Shown: positions 17,392 through 25,777, counted from the stretch's first letter. The stretch: 64,000 bases of DNA from Reyranella sp. CPCC 100927 (GCF_007859315.1 NZ_VOHA01000003.1:62001-126000); one strand, 5' to 3'. The notes: generated from the sequence alone by a model not told the origin. Translations and numbers: made by a program.

Positions 17392-18771
17392 TCACGGGGA
17401 CAGCGGGACGAGATCACCGATGATCGTCGGGATGAACTCGGCGATGGTGGGGTGGATGTGCATGGCGCGCTGCAGGACGGTGTAGGGCGCTTTGGCGTAC
17501 ATGGCGTCGAGCACGCAATGGATCGCTTCGTCGCCGCTTGTGCCGAGGAATGAAGCGCCCAGAATTTCTTGCGAGTCGGCATCGACGAGGATCTTCATGA
17601 AGCCCTCGGTCTCGCCTTTCTCAAAGGCACGGGAGACATCCTCCATGGCAATCCTGCCAACGAGTGCACGGCGGCCGCTGCGACGAACCTCCGTCTCGGT
17701 CATGCCGGCGCGGCCCAGGGGCGGATCGGTATAGAGCGCGTAGGCGGGGATGCGATCGCTCAGGCGCCGCCGGTCGCCGTCGAGCAGGTTGGCGGCCACG
17801 ATCTCGAAGTCATTGTAGGACGTGTGCGTGAAAGCGCCGCGCCCGTTGCAGTCACCCAGTGCCCAGATGCCCGGCACGTTTGTGCGCAGCTCGTCGTCGA
17901 CCTCGATGTAGCCACGCTTGTCCATCGTCACGCCCGCGCGGTCGAGCCCGAGATCGTCCGTGTTGGGCCGCCGTCCCGTCGCGACCAGGAGGTGGGAGCC
18001 TTTGACCTCGCGCGCACCCTGATCGCAATCCAGCGCCATGACGATCTCTCCATTGCGCTGGGAGAGGCTGAGGCACGTGGCGTTGGTGCGGATCTCGACA
18101 CCCTCGCGGCTCAGGAACGCCGCCACGGCTTCGGAGACGTCTTCATCTTCACGCGCAATGAGGCGCGGCCCGACCTCGACGATGGTGACCGGGCTGCCGA
18201 AGCGGCGATACATCTGTCCGAACTCGAGGCCGATGTAACTGCCGCCCAGCACCAGCAGGTGCTGAGGCAGGAAATCGATGTCCATCATCGAGCTGTTGGT
18301 GAGATAGTCGATCTGATCGAGGCCCGCGATCGCGGGCACCGCGGCCCGGCCGCCGACATTGATGAAGATCTTGTCGGCGCTGAGAATCTCGCTGCCGACC
18401 TCGACCTCATGCGGCGAGCGGAAACGCGCATGACCCTCGTAGACGGTGCCATTCTCGAGGTTCTTCAGCGATCGCTCGACACCCTTGTTGGACAGGCCGG
18501 CCACATAGTCCTTGCGCGCCTTGATGCGCTTCATGTCGACCTTGATGTCGCCGCCAACCGTGAAGCCATAGTCGGCGCCACGCCGTGCCACGTGCACGGC
18601 GTAGGCACTGGCGACCAGCGTTTTGGTCGGCGTGCATCCGGTATTGACGCAGGTGCCGCCGAAGCGACCGCGCTCGATGATCGCCACTTTCATGCCCGAG
18701 CCTGCCAGCCGCCGCGCGAGCGACGGTCCGGCCTGCCCGGTCCCGATGATGATCGCGTCGTAGGTCGTCAT
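17392..18771 (-). CDS. FAD-dependent pyridine nucleotide-disulfide oxidoreductase, mercuric-reductase-like
   Basis: 459 residues. FAD-binding IIIGTGQAGPSLARRL at residue 7, redox-active pair in GGTCVNTGCTPTK (about 38-50), NAD(P) loop LVLGGSYIGLEFGQ (about 171), FAD motif GIWALGDCNG (about 303) and the active-site HIHPTIAEF near the C-terminus. It lacks the N-terminal heavy-metal domain and the C-terminal vicinal cysteines of true MerA, and no mer genes are nearby, so mercury reduction is doubtful. A general disulfide or quinone reductase role is more likely. Confidence 0.9.
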   Translation of the reverse strand: MTTYDAIIIGTGQAGPSLARRLAGSGMKVAIIERGRFGGTCVNTGCTPTKTLVASAYAVHVARRGADYGFTVGGDIKVDMKRIKARKDYVAGLSNKGVERSLKNLENGTVYEGHARFRSPHEVEVGSEILSADKIFINVGGRAAVPAIAGLDQIDYLTNSSMMDIDFLPQHLLVLGGSYIGLEFGQMYRRFGSPVTIVEVGPRLIAREDEDVSEAVAAFLSREGVEIRTNATCLSLSQRNGEIVMALDCDQGAREVKGSHLLVATGRRPNTDDLGLDRAGVTMDKRGYIEVDDELRTNVPGIWALGDCNGRGAFTHTSYNDFEIVAANLLDGDRRRLSDRIPAYALYTDPPLGRAGMTETEVRRSGRRALVGRIAMEDVSRAFEKGETEGFMKILVDADSQEILGASFLGTSGDEAIHCVLDAMYAKAPYTVLQRAMHIHPTIAEFIPTIIGDLVPLSP

Positions 18772-18798
18772 GCCTGGCTCCGGAAGTGACGAGGGCGA

Positions 18799-20190
18799 TC
18801 ACGCCGGGGCGGTGACCCGTTTCAAATTCTCAACGAGCCAGCGCGCCAACCCGGTCATACGCGCGTCCTCGTGTTGCTGACCCATGAGCTGCACGCCGAC
18901 CGGCATGCCGCCGACGCTTATCAGCGGAACCGTCACGACAGGCGCGAACAGCATCGAGGAGGGGGCGTTGAACACAAAGTCGCCTGTCGGGCGCGGTGCC
19001 AGCGGCTGGCCTGGCACGTCGCCCGACCAGATCGGCGCGGGGCCGGGGCAGGCGAGGGTGATCGCAGCGTCGGCCAGGGACGCCGCGGCGACGTGCGCCA
19101 GCTGTGCCTGCTGGCGGGCGAGCAGATGGGTGCGATAGTCGTCGGGCGTCATCGCCTCGGCCTTCGCCAATGTTGCCTTGGCACGGTCGCTGAGGCCATC
19201 GGGCGCAGCGTCGAGCATGCCGCGCTGGTACCAGCGGTTCTCCCAGCTGGTGATGCCGTTGCAAACGGCACGCCCGTTGGCGATCGCGCGCTCCAGGGCT
19301 TCAATGAACGGATGATCGGTGCGACGGATCAGGGTGACGCCGGCTGCTTCGAGCTGGCGCAGCACCTGCGCGAAGCCCGCCCTGGTCGCCGCATCGACGT
19401 CGGGCCAGCCTTCGGTTTCAAGCACGATCAGCCGGTTGGGCTTGGCTGCGGCGGGCAGCGAGTCAGGGCCCATCAGGCCGAGCGTGCCGCGGTCGCCGCC
19501 GCAACGCTTGGCTATCTCGATCGCGACCTGCCACATATCCTCGAGGCAGCCGGCGTGCGGGCCGTGCGTGCTCTGGCTGGTGGCGAGCCGTTCGCCGCGG
19601 TTGATGCCGCCCTGCGTGGGCTTGAGTGCCACGTTCCCGCAATAGGCGGCCGGCCGGATGATCGAGCCGCCGACCTGGGTTCCGATCGCCACCGGCACCA
19701 TGTTGGCGCCCACGGCCGCGGCCGAGCCCGACGACGAGCCGCCTGGGGTACGCTTGGGATCAAAGGGGTTGGTGGTGGGGCCCGGATGCGAACCGCCCAG
19801 TTCCGCCGTCACCGTCTTGGCGAGGATCACCGCGCCCGCCTGGCGCAGCGCCCAGACCGCGGCGTTATCGCGCTTGGGAAAGTTGCCCTTCATCGCCGCA
19901 CAGCCCATCTCGGTGGGCATGTCCCTGGTCTCGAGCAGATCCTTGATGGCGACGGGCATGCCATCAATCGAAGACAAGGGCTTGCCGGCCTTCCAGCGTC
20001 CGGCGCTCGCGTCGGCGGCGGCGCGCGCAGCGGCCTCGTTCATGGCGGTGAGCGCCTTCACCACCGGCTCGCGCCGCGCGATGGTCTCAAGGCAACGCTC
20101 GAGGTAAGCGCGCGGACTGTCGCTGCCGTCTGCAAAGCGGCGGCTGGCGTCATGGAAGGTGAGCGGTTGGTAGTCGGCATATGTGGTCAT
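18799..20190 (-). CDS. Amidase signature family enzyme
   Basis: Start at ATG 20190 (MTTYADYQPLTFHDASRRF); the longer frame upstream overlaps the cupin region and is not credible. 463 residues with Lys in MPVAIKDLLET, cis-Ser in PGGSSSGSAAAVGANM and nucleophile Ser in QVGGSIIRPA. It is not close to the paired amidases at 10508 and 12271. It ends 27 bp before the flavoprotein gene on the same strand, so the two may be co-transcribed. The substrate cannot be inferred. Confidence 0.9.
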   Translation of the reverse strand: MTTYADYQPLTFHDASRRFADGSDSPRAYLERCLETIARREPVVKALTAMNEAAARAAADASAGRWKAGKPLSSIDGMPVAIKDLLETRDMPTEMGCAAMKGNFPKRDNAAVWALRQAGAVILAKTVTAELGGSHPGPTTNPFDPKRTPGGSSSGSAAAVGANMVPVAIGTQVGGSIIRPAAYCGNVALKPTQGGINRGERLATSQSTHGPHAGCLEDMWQVAIEIAKRCGGDRGTLGLMGPDSLPAAAKPNRLIVLETEGWPDVDAATRAGFAQVLRQLEAAGVTLIRRTDHPFIEALERAIANGRAVCNGITSWENRWYQRGMLDAAPDGLSDRAKATLAKAEAMTPDDYRTHLLARQQAQLAHVAAASLADAAITLACPGPAPIWSGDVPGQPLAPRPTGDFVFNAPSSMLFAPVVTVPLISVGGMPVGVQLMGQQHEDARMTGLARWLVENLKRVTAPA

Positions 20191-20242
20191 GTCGGATACC
20201 CTAGCACGAGTCGTGATCCTGGTTTCCACGCGTGCCTTTCCG

Positions 20243-20725
20243 TCAGTTTTCTTCGCGGTCGTAGTAGTCGACGGTGTTCTCGGCGCGAAACAGCTTGCGA
20301 AGCACGCGCTGACCGCGCTTGCCCGCCACGATGGAGACTTTCTGGGAATCCGGATATTCGCACGTTTCGACATCGACAAGCGTCGAGAGTGCCAGGTAGC
20401 GCATCGTGGTCGTACCGGTGTTGATGATCTGATGCGCCACGTCGGGGCCACCGGGAGGACATGCAATCACGTCGTGCTTGCGGATCGGGTAGCGCTGGTT
20501 GCCGAACCGCAACTCGCCCTCTCCCTCCAGGATGAAGAACATTTCCTCTTCGCCATGATGGCAGTGGAAGGGGCATTGGGCTTTGCCGGCGGGTAGGACC
20601 GTCAGGTTGTAGCCGAGCCGCTGGGCACCGATGTGATCGCTGATCTGGCCACGGCTCGACGTGTAGCGGCCATTCTCTTCCACATCGTCGAACTGGACGT
20701 CCTCGAGGTTGAGGATGGGTTTCAT
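20243..20725 (-). CDS. Cupin domain protein
   Basis: 160 residues from ATG 20725 (MKPILNLEDVQFD). A single conserved cupin barrel has the first motif CPFHCHHGEEEMFFILEGEG (metal ligands His, His, Glu) and the second motif around PPGGPDVAHQIINTG with the final His. The C-terminal segment (VDYYDREEN) resembles small cupins of unknown role. GGGAG lies about 9 nt before the start. Such proteins may be sugar-binding, dioxygenase-like or isomerase-like; nothing here decides. It lies 52 bp upstream of the amidase on the same strand. Confidence 0.85.
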   Translation of the reverse strand: MKPILNLEDVQFDDVEENGRYTSSRGQISDHIGAQRLGYNLTVLPAGKAQCPFHCHHGEEEMFFILEGEGELRFGNQRYPIRKHDVIACPPGGPDVAHQIINTGTTTMRYLALSTLVDVETCEYPDSQKVSIVAGKRGQRVLRKLFRAENTVDYYDREEN

Positions 20726-20920
20726 CGCGTCGTTCTCCCGGAATGTGCGCTGTTCTTTCTCATAGCATGTCCCGCATGACATCCGATCGATGCGCTGCTG
20801 CCGGACGATTCAAACCGCACGCGCGGCGTACCGCGATTGCAGGACGCGATGTGCTTCCACCCATCTGCGCCACGATTGAAGACATATGACCGACGCGGAC
20901 CTCACGCTGGCCGAACTGCA

Positions 20921-20964
20921 AATTAATTAGTATTGACTAATTGATTAGCGTGAGCTAATTAATC
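20921..20964 (+). promoter_or_regulatory. ArsR promoter with nested inverted repeats
   Basis: ATTAATTAG (20922-20930) and CTAATTAAT (20955-20963) are perfect inverted arms. A second dyad CTAAT-TG-ATTAG (20937-20948) sits between them. TTGACT (20933-20938) is a -35 candidate, with TAATTA (20956-20961) as -10 at 17 bp. Transcription would then begin at about the ATG at 20968. The dyads are the likely autoregulatory operator of the ArsR protein. Confidence 0.6.
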
Positions 20965-20967
20965 GCC

Positions 20968-21297
20968 ATGCATGAAGCCGCTGCCATTGACGTCGTGATG
21001 CGTGCGCTTGCGGATCCCACACGGCGCGCCGTGTTCGAGCGGATCTCGAGCGCCGACGAGATCAGCGTGATCGAGCTGACGCGGGGCAGTGGTGTGACGC
21101 AGGGTGCTGTTTCCCAGCACCTCAAGACGTTGAAGCAGGCCGGCCTGGTCGCCGAGCGTCCTGAAGGCCGCAATGTCTACTACCGCGCCCAGCCCGAAGG
21201 CCTCGCGCCGCTGGTCGACTGGATGAACCACTACGGCGTGTTCTGGCGCAAGCGGTTCGCCAACCTGAGAGTTCTCCTGAAAGAGATTGACCCATGA
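20968..21297 (+). CDS. ArsR family winged-helix transcriptional regulator
   Basis: 109 residues with a canonical helix-turn-helix: ALADPTRRAVFERI (residues 11-24), SVIELTRGSGVTQGAVSQHLKTLKQAGLV (about 33-61) and the wing GRNVYYRAQPEGLAPL. No cysteine metal site is seen, so it belongs to the group paired with SRPBCC proteins rather than the metal sensors. Its stop overlaps the next start (ATGA). There is no Shine-Dalgarno before the ATG and the -10 lies only a few bases upstream, suggesting a leaderless message. Confidence 0.92.
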   Translation: MHEAAAIDVVMRALADPTRRAVFERISSADEISVIELTRGSGVTQGAVSQHLKTLKQAGLVAERPEGRNVYYRAQPEGLAPLVDWMNHYGVFWRKRFANLRVLLKEIDP

Positions 21298-21800
21298 AGA
21301 CCGAAGGACAGCAGATCGAGACGCACGCCATCGTCGTGGACGAGGTCCTGCCGCATGCGCCTGAGACGATCTGGAAGGCACTGACGACCGGCGACCTGAT
21401 CGCGCGGTGGCTGATGGCGCCGACCGGGTTCGAGCCTGTCGCGGGCAAGCGTTTCACATTCCAGACGAAGCCGGGCGGCGCCTGGGACGGCGTCATCCAC
21501 TGCCAGGTATTGGAGACGAAACCGAACGAACGTTTCGTCTATGCCTGGAAAGGCGGTCACGCGGAAAACGTCGGATACGGTGCGCCGCTGGACACGATCG
21601 TCACGTGGACTCTCGCAAAGGTCGACAACGGCACGCGCGTTCGCCTGGTCCATTCCGGCTTCGTCAGGCCCAGGAACGACGGCGCTTTCGAGATCATGAG
21701 CAATGGCTGGAAGACCGTCGTGCGACGCCTCGGTGACATCGCGGCGACGGGAACCGACTCCGCCATCCCGGGCGCGGCGGGCGATCTACCCAGCGGCTGA
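21294..21800 (+). CDS. SRPBCC / AHSA1-like domain protein
   Basis: 168 residues. The START-like fold is indicated by VDEVLPHAPETIWKALTTGDLIARWLM (about 14-40), FTFQTKPGGAWDGVIHCQVLE and the C-terminal helix MSNGWKTVVRRLGDIAA. Members bind hydrophobic ligands in a helix-grip cavity. It is translationally coupled to the ArsR regulator, a very common pair whose regulator probably controls only this small unit. Confidence 0.9.
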   Translation: MKTEGQQIETHAIVVDEVLPHAPETIWKALTTGDLIARWLMAPTGFEPVAGKRFTFQTKPGGAWDGVIHCQVLETKPNERFVYAWKGGHAENVGYGAPLDTIVTWTLAKVDNGTRVRLVHSGFVRPRNDGAFEIMSNGWKTVVRRLGDIAATGTDSAIPGAAGDLPSG

Positions 21801-21805
21801 GGGAT

Positions 21806-21850
21806 GATGCGCGGCCGAAAGGTTCCGCGCTGCGCTCGGAATGACCGACA
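21806..21850. repeat. Fragment of a dispersed intergenic repeat
   Basis: The stretch GGTTCCGCGCTGCGCTCGG followed by AATGAC reads on the minus strand as VIPSAARNLSAA, the well-known spurious translation of a dispersed palindromic repeat of many proteobacterial genomes. It lies between the SRPBCC and GFA genes. Only one copy is visible here, so the repeat nature rests on recognition rather than on comparison. Confidence 0.4.
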
Positions 21851-21875
21851 TCTTGGACGTGAGGGGAGAAAGCAT

Positions 21876-22289
21876 ATGAGCGAGGCCTATACCGGCGGGT
21901 GCGCCTGCGGCGCGAACCGCTATGAAATCGACGGCGAACCAGTGGTGTCGGTTCATTGCCAATGCCGCGACTGCCAGCACAAGAGTGGCACCGGGCATGG
22001 ATCCTACCTGGCCTTCCAGGGTGCTGGCGTTAAGCTGACCGGCGATCCAACGCGCTGGGATCTCGTGGGCGATAGCGGCAACGTAAAAACGCGCGCTTTT
22101 TGCCCGACCTGCGGCTCGCCACTCTACATCACGAATGCCGCCATGCCCGGCCTGATCGCCGTGCATGCCGCGAGCCTCGACGATCCTGGCCGCTTCAAGC
22201 CGCAGATGGTGATGTACACCGTTCGCGGCCATGCATGGGACTCTGTCGATCCGTCCCTGCCGACGTTCGAGAAGATGCCACCGGCCTGA
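21876..22289 (+). CDS. GFA family (glutathione-dependent formaldehyde-activating-like) protein
   Basis: 137 residues from ATG 21876 (MSEAYTGGCACGANRY) with GAGGGGAGA upstream; the in-frame ATG at 21804 lies within the repeat. The zinc-binding cysteines are in CACG, CQCRDCQ and CPTCGSPLY, as in the CENP-V/GFA fold. Most family members have no proven glutathione chemistry. It is not coupled to the SRPBCC gene (75 bp gap), so may be independent. Confidence 0.92.
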   Translation: MSEAYTGGCACGANRYEIDGEPVVSVHCQCRDCQHKSGTGHGSYLAFQGAGVKLTGDPTRWDLVGDSGNVKTRAFCPTCGSPLYITNAAMPGLIAVHAASLDDPGRFKPQMVMYTVRGHAWDSVDPSLPTFEKMPPA

Positions 22290-22293
22290 AGCG

Positions 22294-22608
22294 TCAAGGG
22301 CCGGTGCGTTCGCTGGTCACGCAGCAACAGTCGGCCGCGACAGTCGCCGAGGGCATCTGCGAGCGGACATGCTTGGCAAGGTGCTCGACGACGATGCGGA
22401 CGCGACCCGTCAGCCGGCGGCGTGGCGGGAAGAGTGCCGAGAGGGTGGCCGCCGGCATGGGAAAATCATCGAGGACCGTCACGAGTCGGCCGGCAGCAAC
22501 AGCATCGGCGCTGATAAAGCGCGGCAGGCCGACAAGGCCCAATCCCTTGATCGCAGTAAGCAGGAGCGCCTCGCCGTTGTTGGTACGCAACCGACTCCGG
22601 CTTCTGGA
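22294..22608 (-). pseudogene. C-terminal remnant of a LysR-type regulator
   Basis: The minus-strand frame encodes SRLRTNNGEALLLTAIKGLG followed by LVGLPRFISADAVAAGRLVTVLDDFPMP and an ALFPPRRRLTGRVRIVVEHL segment. This is the last third of the effector domain of a LysR regulator (the GLGIALLPxFL...AGRLVxVL...PxxRxLSxKVRxFVDFL pattern). The DNA-binding domain and first effector subdomain are missing, and an in-frame stop lies at 22609-22611. It therefore looks like a 5'-deleted relic. The tail after QMP is longer than usual and cysteine-rich, as expected if the original stop was also lost. Confidence 0.65.
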
Positions 22609-22709
22609 TCAAGCAGGAAGGCCTGCTCCTGACTCAGCTGCTGCTGGCGGCGTGGGGATTGTTGGGGTTCTTCGTTCTCAATGCCGCCCACCTGACGCTC
22701 CCGGCGTAG
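22602..22709 (+). pseudogene. Possible C-terminal fragment of a membrane protein
   Basis: On the plus strand, directly abutting the LysR relic, a frame reads FWIKQEGLLLTQLLLAAWG then LLGFFVLNAAHLTLPA and stops at TAG 22707. A charged stretch followed by one strongly hydrophobic helix and a clean stop looks like the end of a membrane protein, not random GC-rich translation. No start is visible and the family is not recognised. It may be the other side of the deletion junction that truncated the LysR gene. Confidence 0.3.
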
Positions 22710-22732
22710 CGGTGATCGGCGATGATACGAGA

Positions 22733-22759
22733 CCCGGCCTCGGGGGTCCCAAGGCCGGG
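22733..22759 (-). terminator. Hairpin downstream of the EF-Tu gene
   Basis: CCCGGCCT (22733-22740) pairs with AGGCCGGG (22752-22759) around an 11 nt loop, 21 bp past the stop of the EF-Tu gene. The following T tract is weak in both directions, so it may be an imperfect intrinsic terminator or only an mRNA-end stabiliser. Confidence 0.5.
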
Positions 22760-22780
22760 CCTTTCAGGTCAGTGGCGCCG

Positions 22781-23986
22781 TCAGCCGGTCACGTCGGTCA
22801 CCAATCCCGCGCCGACGGTCTTGCCGCCTTCACGGAACACGAAGCGGACACCCGGCTCGATCCCCACGGGCCGGTTCAGCTCGAAGCTGATCTCGGCCTG
22901 ATCGCCCGGCGAGACCGTGGTCTCGCCGTCGGTGAGGATGACGCCCGTCACGTCCGTCACGCCGAAGAAGAATTGCGGGCGGTAGCCGCTCGCAAACGGC
23001 GTGTGACGACCGCCTTCGTCCTTGGTCAGGACGAAGATCTGCGCCTTGCCCCGGCTGCGCGCCTTGATCGCGCCCGGCACGCTCAGTACCTGCCCGCGCG
23101 CGACCGCGTCGCGCTTGAGGCCGCGCAAGAGAAGGCCGACATTCATGCCGGCCCGCACCTCGGCCACGTCCTTGCGAAAGGACTGGGTGCCGGTCACGGT
23201 CACGGCGGCGCCGTCGTTGTCGAAGCCGACGATCTCGACCACATCACCCACCTTGAGCACGCCGCGCTCGACCCGGCCGGAAACGACCGTGCCGCGGCCC
23301 GGGATGGTGTGGACGCCCTCGATCGGCATCAGGAACGGGCTGGCATAGTCCCGGACAGGATCCGGGATATGAGCATCCAGCGCCGCCACCAGATCGATGA
23401 TCGCCTGTACCGCAGGATCGGAGAGATCGTCGCGGTCGACCGCTTGGGCCGCTTCCAGCGCGCTGCCGAAGATGAACGGCGATCCCACATAGCCGTGCGT
23501 GGCCAGCAGCTCGCCGGTCTCCAGCTCGATGAGCGCCTTCATGTCGGCGCGATCGGCGGGCGCGACCATGTCCATCTTGTTCACGAACACGACCATGTGC
23601 CGCACGTTCACCTGCCGCGCGAGCAGGACATGCTCGATCGTCTGCTTCGCGGCGCCATCGGTGGCGTCGACGAGCAGGATCGCGCCATCCATCTGCGAGG
23701 CGCCGGTGATCATGTTCTTCACGTAATCGGCGTGACCCGGGCAGTCGATGTGGGCGTAGTGCCGGCGCGCCGACTCATATTCCACATGACTGGTGTTGAT
23801 GGTGATCCCGCGAGCCTTCTCTTCCGGTGCCTTGTCGATCTGATCGTATGACAGCGCCTGCCCGCCAAGCCGCGCTGCCTGGATCCGTGTGATGACGGAG
23901 GTCAGCGTGGTCTTGCCATGATCGACATGGCCGATCGTCCCGACATTGACGTGGATCTTGGTATCCATCTGCGTAGTCATAGGCAT
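22781..23986 (-). CDS. tuf: Divergent orphan elongation factor Tu
   Basis: 401 residues from ATG 23986, with GGAG 7 nt upstream; the longer frame upstream runs through a terminator. All GTPase motifs are intact: GHVDHGKT (19-26), [19 protein letters not shown] and GSAL, and domains II and III are complete ([34 protein letters not shown]). It departs from typical proteobacterial EF-Tu in the switch-II neighbourhood ([21 protein letters not shown] instead of DGPMPQTREH), in the G-domain end, and in its C-terminus. It is not in a str operon; no ribosomal gene is near. It is most likely a second, specialised EF-Tu, delivering aminoacyl-tRNA or replacing the main copy in some condition. Confidence 0.9.
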   Translation of the reverse strand: MPMTTQMDTKIHVNVGTIGHVDHGKTTLTSVITRIQAARLGGQALSYDQIDKAPEEKARGITINTSHVEYESARRHYAHIDCPGHADYVKNMITGASQMDGAILLVDATDGAAKQTIEHVLLARQVNVRHMVVFVNKMDMVAPADRADMKALIELETGELLATHGYVGSPFIFGSALEAAQAVDRDDLSDPAVQAIIDLVAALDAHIPDPVRDYASPFLMPIEGVHTIPGRGTVVSGRVERGVLKVGDVVEIVGFDNDGAAVTVTGTQSFRKDVAEVRAGMNVGLLLRGLKRDAVARGQVLSVPGAIKARSRGKAQIFVLTKDEGGRHTPFASGYRPQFFFGVTDVTGVILTDGETTVSPGDQAEISFELNRPVGIEPGVRFVFREGGKTVGAGLVTDVTG

Positions 23987-24091
23987 TGTCTTCTCCAGCC
24001 TAAGGCGCCACGCGAACCAGATTGGCCAGACCGGGCTCGCGTGGCATTGGCATTGGCGCGCCAATTCGACGAAGGGCCGCAGGGCGACCCC

Positions 24092-24128
24092 AAAAAGAAA
24101 AAGGCCCACCGGGTGAACCCGGTGAGCC
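24092..24128 (-). terminator. Strong intrinsic terminator upstream of the EF-Tu gene
   Basis: On the minus strand GGCTCACCGGGT-TC-ACCCGGTGGGCC (24103-24128) forms a 12 bp stem with one G-U pair, followed by TTTTTCTTTTT (24092-24102). It would end transcripts of the small ORF at 24174-24269 and lies about 105 nt before the EF-Tu start. It therefore either isolates EF-Tu from upstream transcription or must be read through. Confidence 0.8.
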
Positions 24129-24173
24129 TGTGTTCGGTGCCGGGTTCCGTCAGTGGTTCCCGGGCGATGTCGC

Positions 24174-24269
24174 TCAGGGATGCCTCAGAAATGCGATGGC
24201 CCACGCCGCGGCGTCACGCAGCGCGGCAGAGGCGTCATGCATTGCAGTGATCATCGATGCGTGGGCCAT
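24174..24269 (-). CDS. Small ORF, 31 residues, between two terminators
   Basis: ATG at 24269 is preceded by AAGGAA about 6 nt upstream. The product is an amphipathic, alanine-rich peptide ([12 protein letters not shown], then [19 protein letters not shown]). A strong intrinsic terminator begins 46 nt after its stop and a terminator-like hairpin lies 40 nt before its ribosome site. No family is recognised. The good ribosome site and flanking signals make it more than a random frame, but expression is unproven. Confidence 0.4.
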   Translation of the reverse strand: MAHASMITAMHDASAALRDAAAWAIAFLRHP

Positions 24270-24309
24270 GGCCCGTTCCTTCCAGAAAGCGCGCCACCGT
24301 GCGCGCAAC

Positions 24310-24370
24310 AAAAAACCCCGGAGGCGGTGCCATCCAGGGTCATCTGACGCAGCAGGAGGCGACCGCCTCC
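24310..24370 (-). terminator. Attenuator-like hairpin pair with T tract
   Basis: On the minus strand GGAGGCGGT (24362-24370) can pair either with the nearby GCCTCC (24355-24360) in a compact hairpin, or with ACCGCCTCC (24320-24328), which is followed by GGGG and TTTTTT (24310-24315). The two structures exclude each other, as in antiterminator/terminator switches. It reads toward the small ORF and the EF-Tu gene. Whether it is regulated is unknown. Confidence 0.5.
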
Positions 24371-24385
24371 CTGTGGGAGACGAAG

Positions 24386-24469
24386 CTAGGTCTCGGTCGA
24401 ATATAGGGCGTCAGCGCCGGCTGAAGCCGTCGCCGGGGGCACCGCGGGTAGATGTTCAATGCGAGACAT
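24386..24469 (-). CDS. Possible leader ORF, 27 residues
   Basis: A minus-strand frame from ATG 24469 reads MSRIEHLPAVPPATASAGAD and ends LYSTET, with its TAG 15 nt before the attenuator-like stem. No run of one amino acid marks a classical attenuation leader, and the ribosome site is weak. I list it because of its position just ahead of the alternative hairpins. Confidence 0.2.
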   Translation of the reverse strand: MSRIEHLPAVPPATASAGADALYSTET

Positions 24470-24568
24470 TAGCCATTCGCCTTCAATAGTCGGGCGGGCA
24501 TTTATCACAAATGATATCGCGCGACAACTCTGCCTTTGACCGACTACAAGTCGTCGGGAGCGTCGCTC

Positions 24569-25777
24569 ATGGGTTTGAAGGGGAATGTGCGCACGATGAC
24601 TGCCATCGCCAAAATCCTGTTGCTGGGTTCGGGAGAGCTTGGCCGCGAATTTGTGATCTCCGCGAAGCGGCTAGGGGCTCATGTCATTGCCTGTGACAGC
24701 TATGCCGGGGCGCCGGCCATGCAGGTCGCCGATGAGGCTGAGGTCTTTTCCATGCTCGATGGTGCGGCGCTAGGGGCTGTCATCGACCGGCACAAGCCGG
24801 ATTTCATCGTGCCGGAGGTCGAGGCGATCCGCACCGAGGTGCTGAAGGACTACGAGGATCGCGGCTTCAATGTCGTGCCGTCGGCACGCGCGACGCTGAT
24901 GACCATGAATCGCGACCGCATCCGCGATGTGGCGGCTACTGAACTCGGTTTGCCGACCTCCCACTATCTGTACGCCGAGACGTTGGAGGAGATGCGCGCC
25001 GCCGTGGCCAAGGTCGGCATTCCCTGCGTCGTGAAACCCGTGATGTCCTCCTCCGGCAAGGGCCAGAGCACGGTGCGCAACGCCGATGGCGTCGATGCCG
25101 CGTGGGATTACGCCGTCGCCGGCATGCGGGGCGATCGCAAGCGGGTGATCGTCGAGGCGTTTGTCGCTTTCGACTATGAGATCACGCTGCTTACCATCCG
25201 CACTCGCACCGGCGTCATCTTCTGCGACCCCATCGGGCACCGGCAGGAGCGGGGCGACTACCAGGAAAGCTGGCAGCCCGCCCTCATGTCGGCCAAGGCC
25301 ATTGCGGCGGCACAGCAGCAGGCGAAAGCCGTCGTCGACAACCTCGGCGGCTATGGCCTGTTCGGCGTCGAGTTCTTCGTCGTCGGCGAGGATGTCATCT
25401 TCTCCGAACTCTCGCCGCGGCCGCATGACACGGGCATGGTGACGCTGATCTCGCAGAACCTGACCGAGTTCGACCTGCACGCCCGTGCGGTGCTGGGTCT
25501 GCCCATTCCGTCCATCAGGCAACATGGCCCCAGCGCGTCTGCTGTCATCCTCGCCGACCGCGATGCGCAGGATTTCACGGTTCAGGGCCTCGATGCGGCG
25601 CTGCAGTCGCCAAGCCCGGATATCGATGTCGATGTCCGCATCTTCAACAAGCCGACGACGCGACCCTACCGTCGCATGGGTGTGGCGCTGGCGCTCGCCA
25701 AGAAGGGCGACATCGACCACGCCCGCGAAGTCGCGCGAGCGGCCGCAGCCAAGGTGACGATCGCGTATCGCAGCTGA
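24569..25777 (+). CDS. purT: Formate-dependent phosphoribosylglycinamide formyltransferase (GAR transformylase 2)
   Basis: 402 residues from ATG 24569 (GGGAG 8 nt upstream); TTG 24536 and ATG 24596 are alternatives. The ATP-grasp enzyme joins formate to GAR using ATP in de novo purine synthesis. Diagnostic blocks are [13 protein letters not shown] near the N-terminus, [40 protein letters not shown] (about 165), [20 protein letters not shown], and [20 protein letters not shown] with [11 protein letters not shown]. Closely matches E. coli PurT in order and length (392). It stands alone and is divergent from the EF-Tu leader. Confidence 0.96.
   Translation: MGLKGNVRTMTAIAKILLLGSGELGREFVISAKRLGAHVIACDSYAGAPAMQVADEAEVFSMLDGAALGAVIDRHKPDFIVPEVEAIRTEVLKDYEDRGFNVVPSARATLMTMNRDRIRDVAATELGLPTSHYLYAETLEEMRAAVAKVGIPCVVKPVMSSSGKGQSTVRNADGVDAAWDYAVAGMRGDRKRVIVEAFVAFDYEITLLTIRTRTGVIFCDPIGHRQERGDYQESWQPALMSAKAIAAAQQQAKAVVDNLGGYGLFGVEFFVVGEDVIFSELSPRPHDTGMVTLISQNLTEFDLHARAVLGLPIPSIRQHGPSASAVILADRDAQDFTVQGLDAALQSPSPDIDVDVRIFNKPTTRPYRRMGVALALAKKGDIDHAREVARAAAAKVTIAYRS

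Noticed and set aside
17392-18771. True mercuric reductase
   Set aside because: No N-terminal metal-binding domain, no C-terminal Cys pair and no mer genes nearby, so I kept only the general flavoprotein call.
21786-22232. Minus-strand frame beginning near the SRPBCC stop with VIPSAARNLS
   Set aside because: This string is the familiar false translation of a dispersed intergenic repeat, and the frame is antisense to the GFA gene.
22100-23851. 583-codon plus-strand frame over the EF-Tu gene
   Set aside because: It is antisense to an intact EF-Tu and begins inside the GFA gene; no domain is seen.
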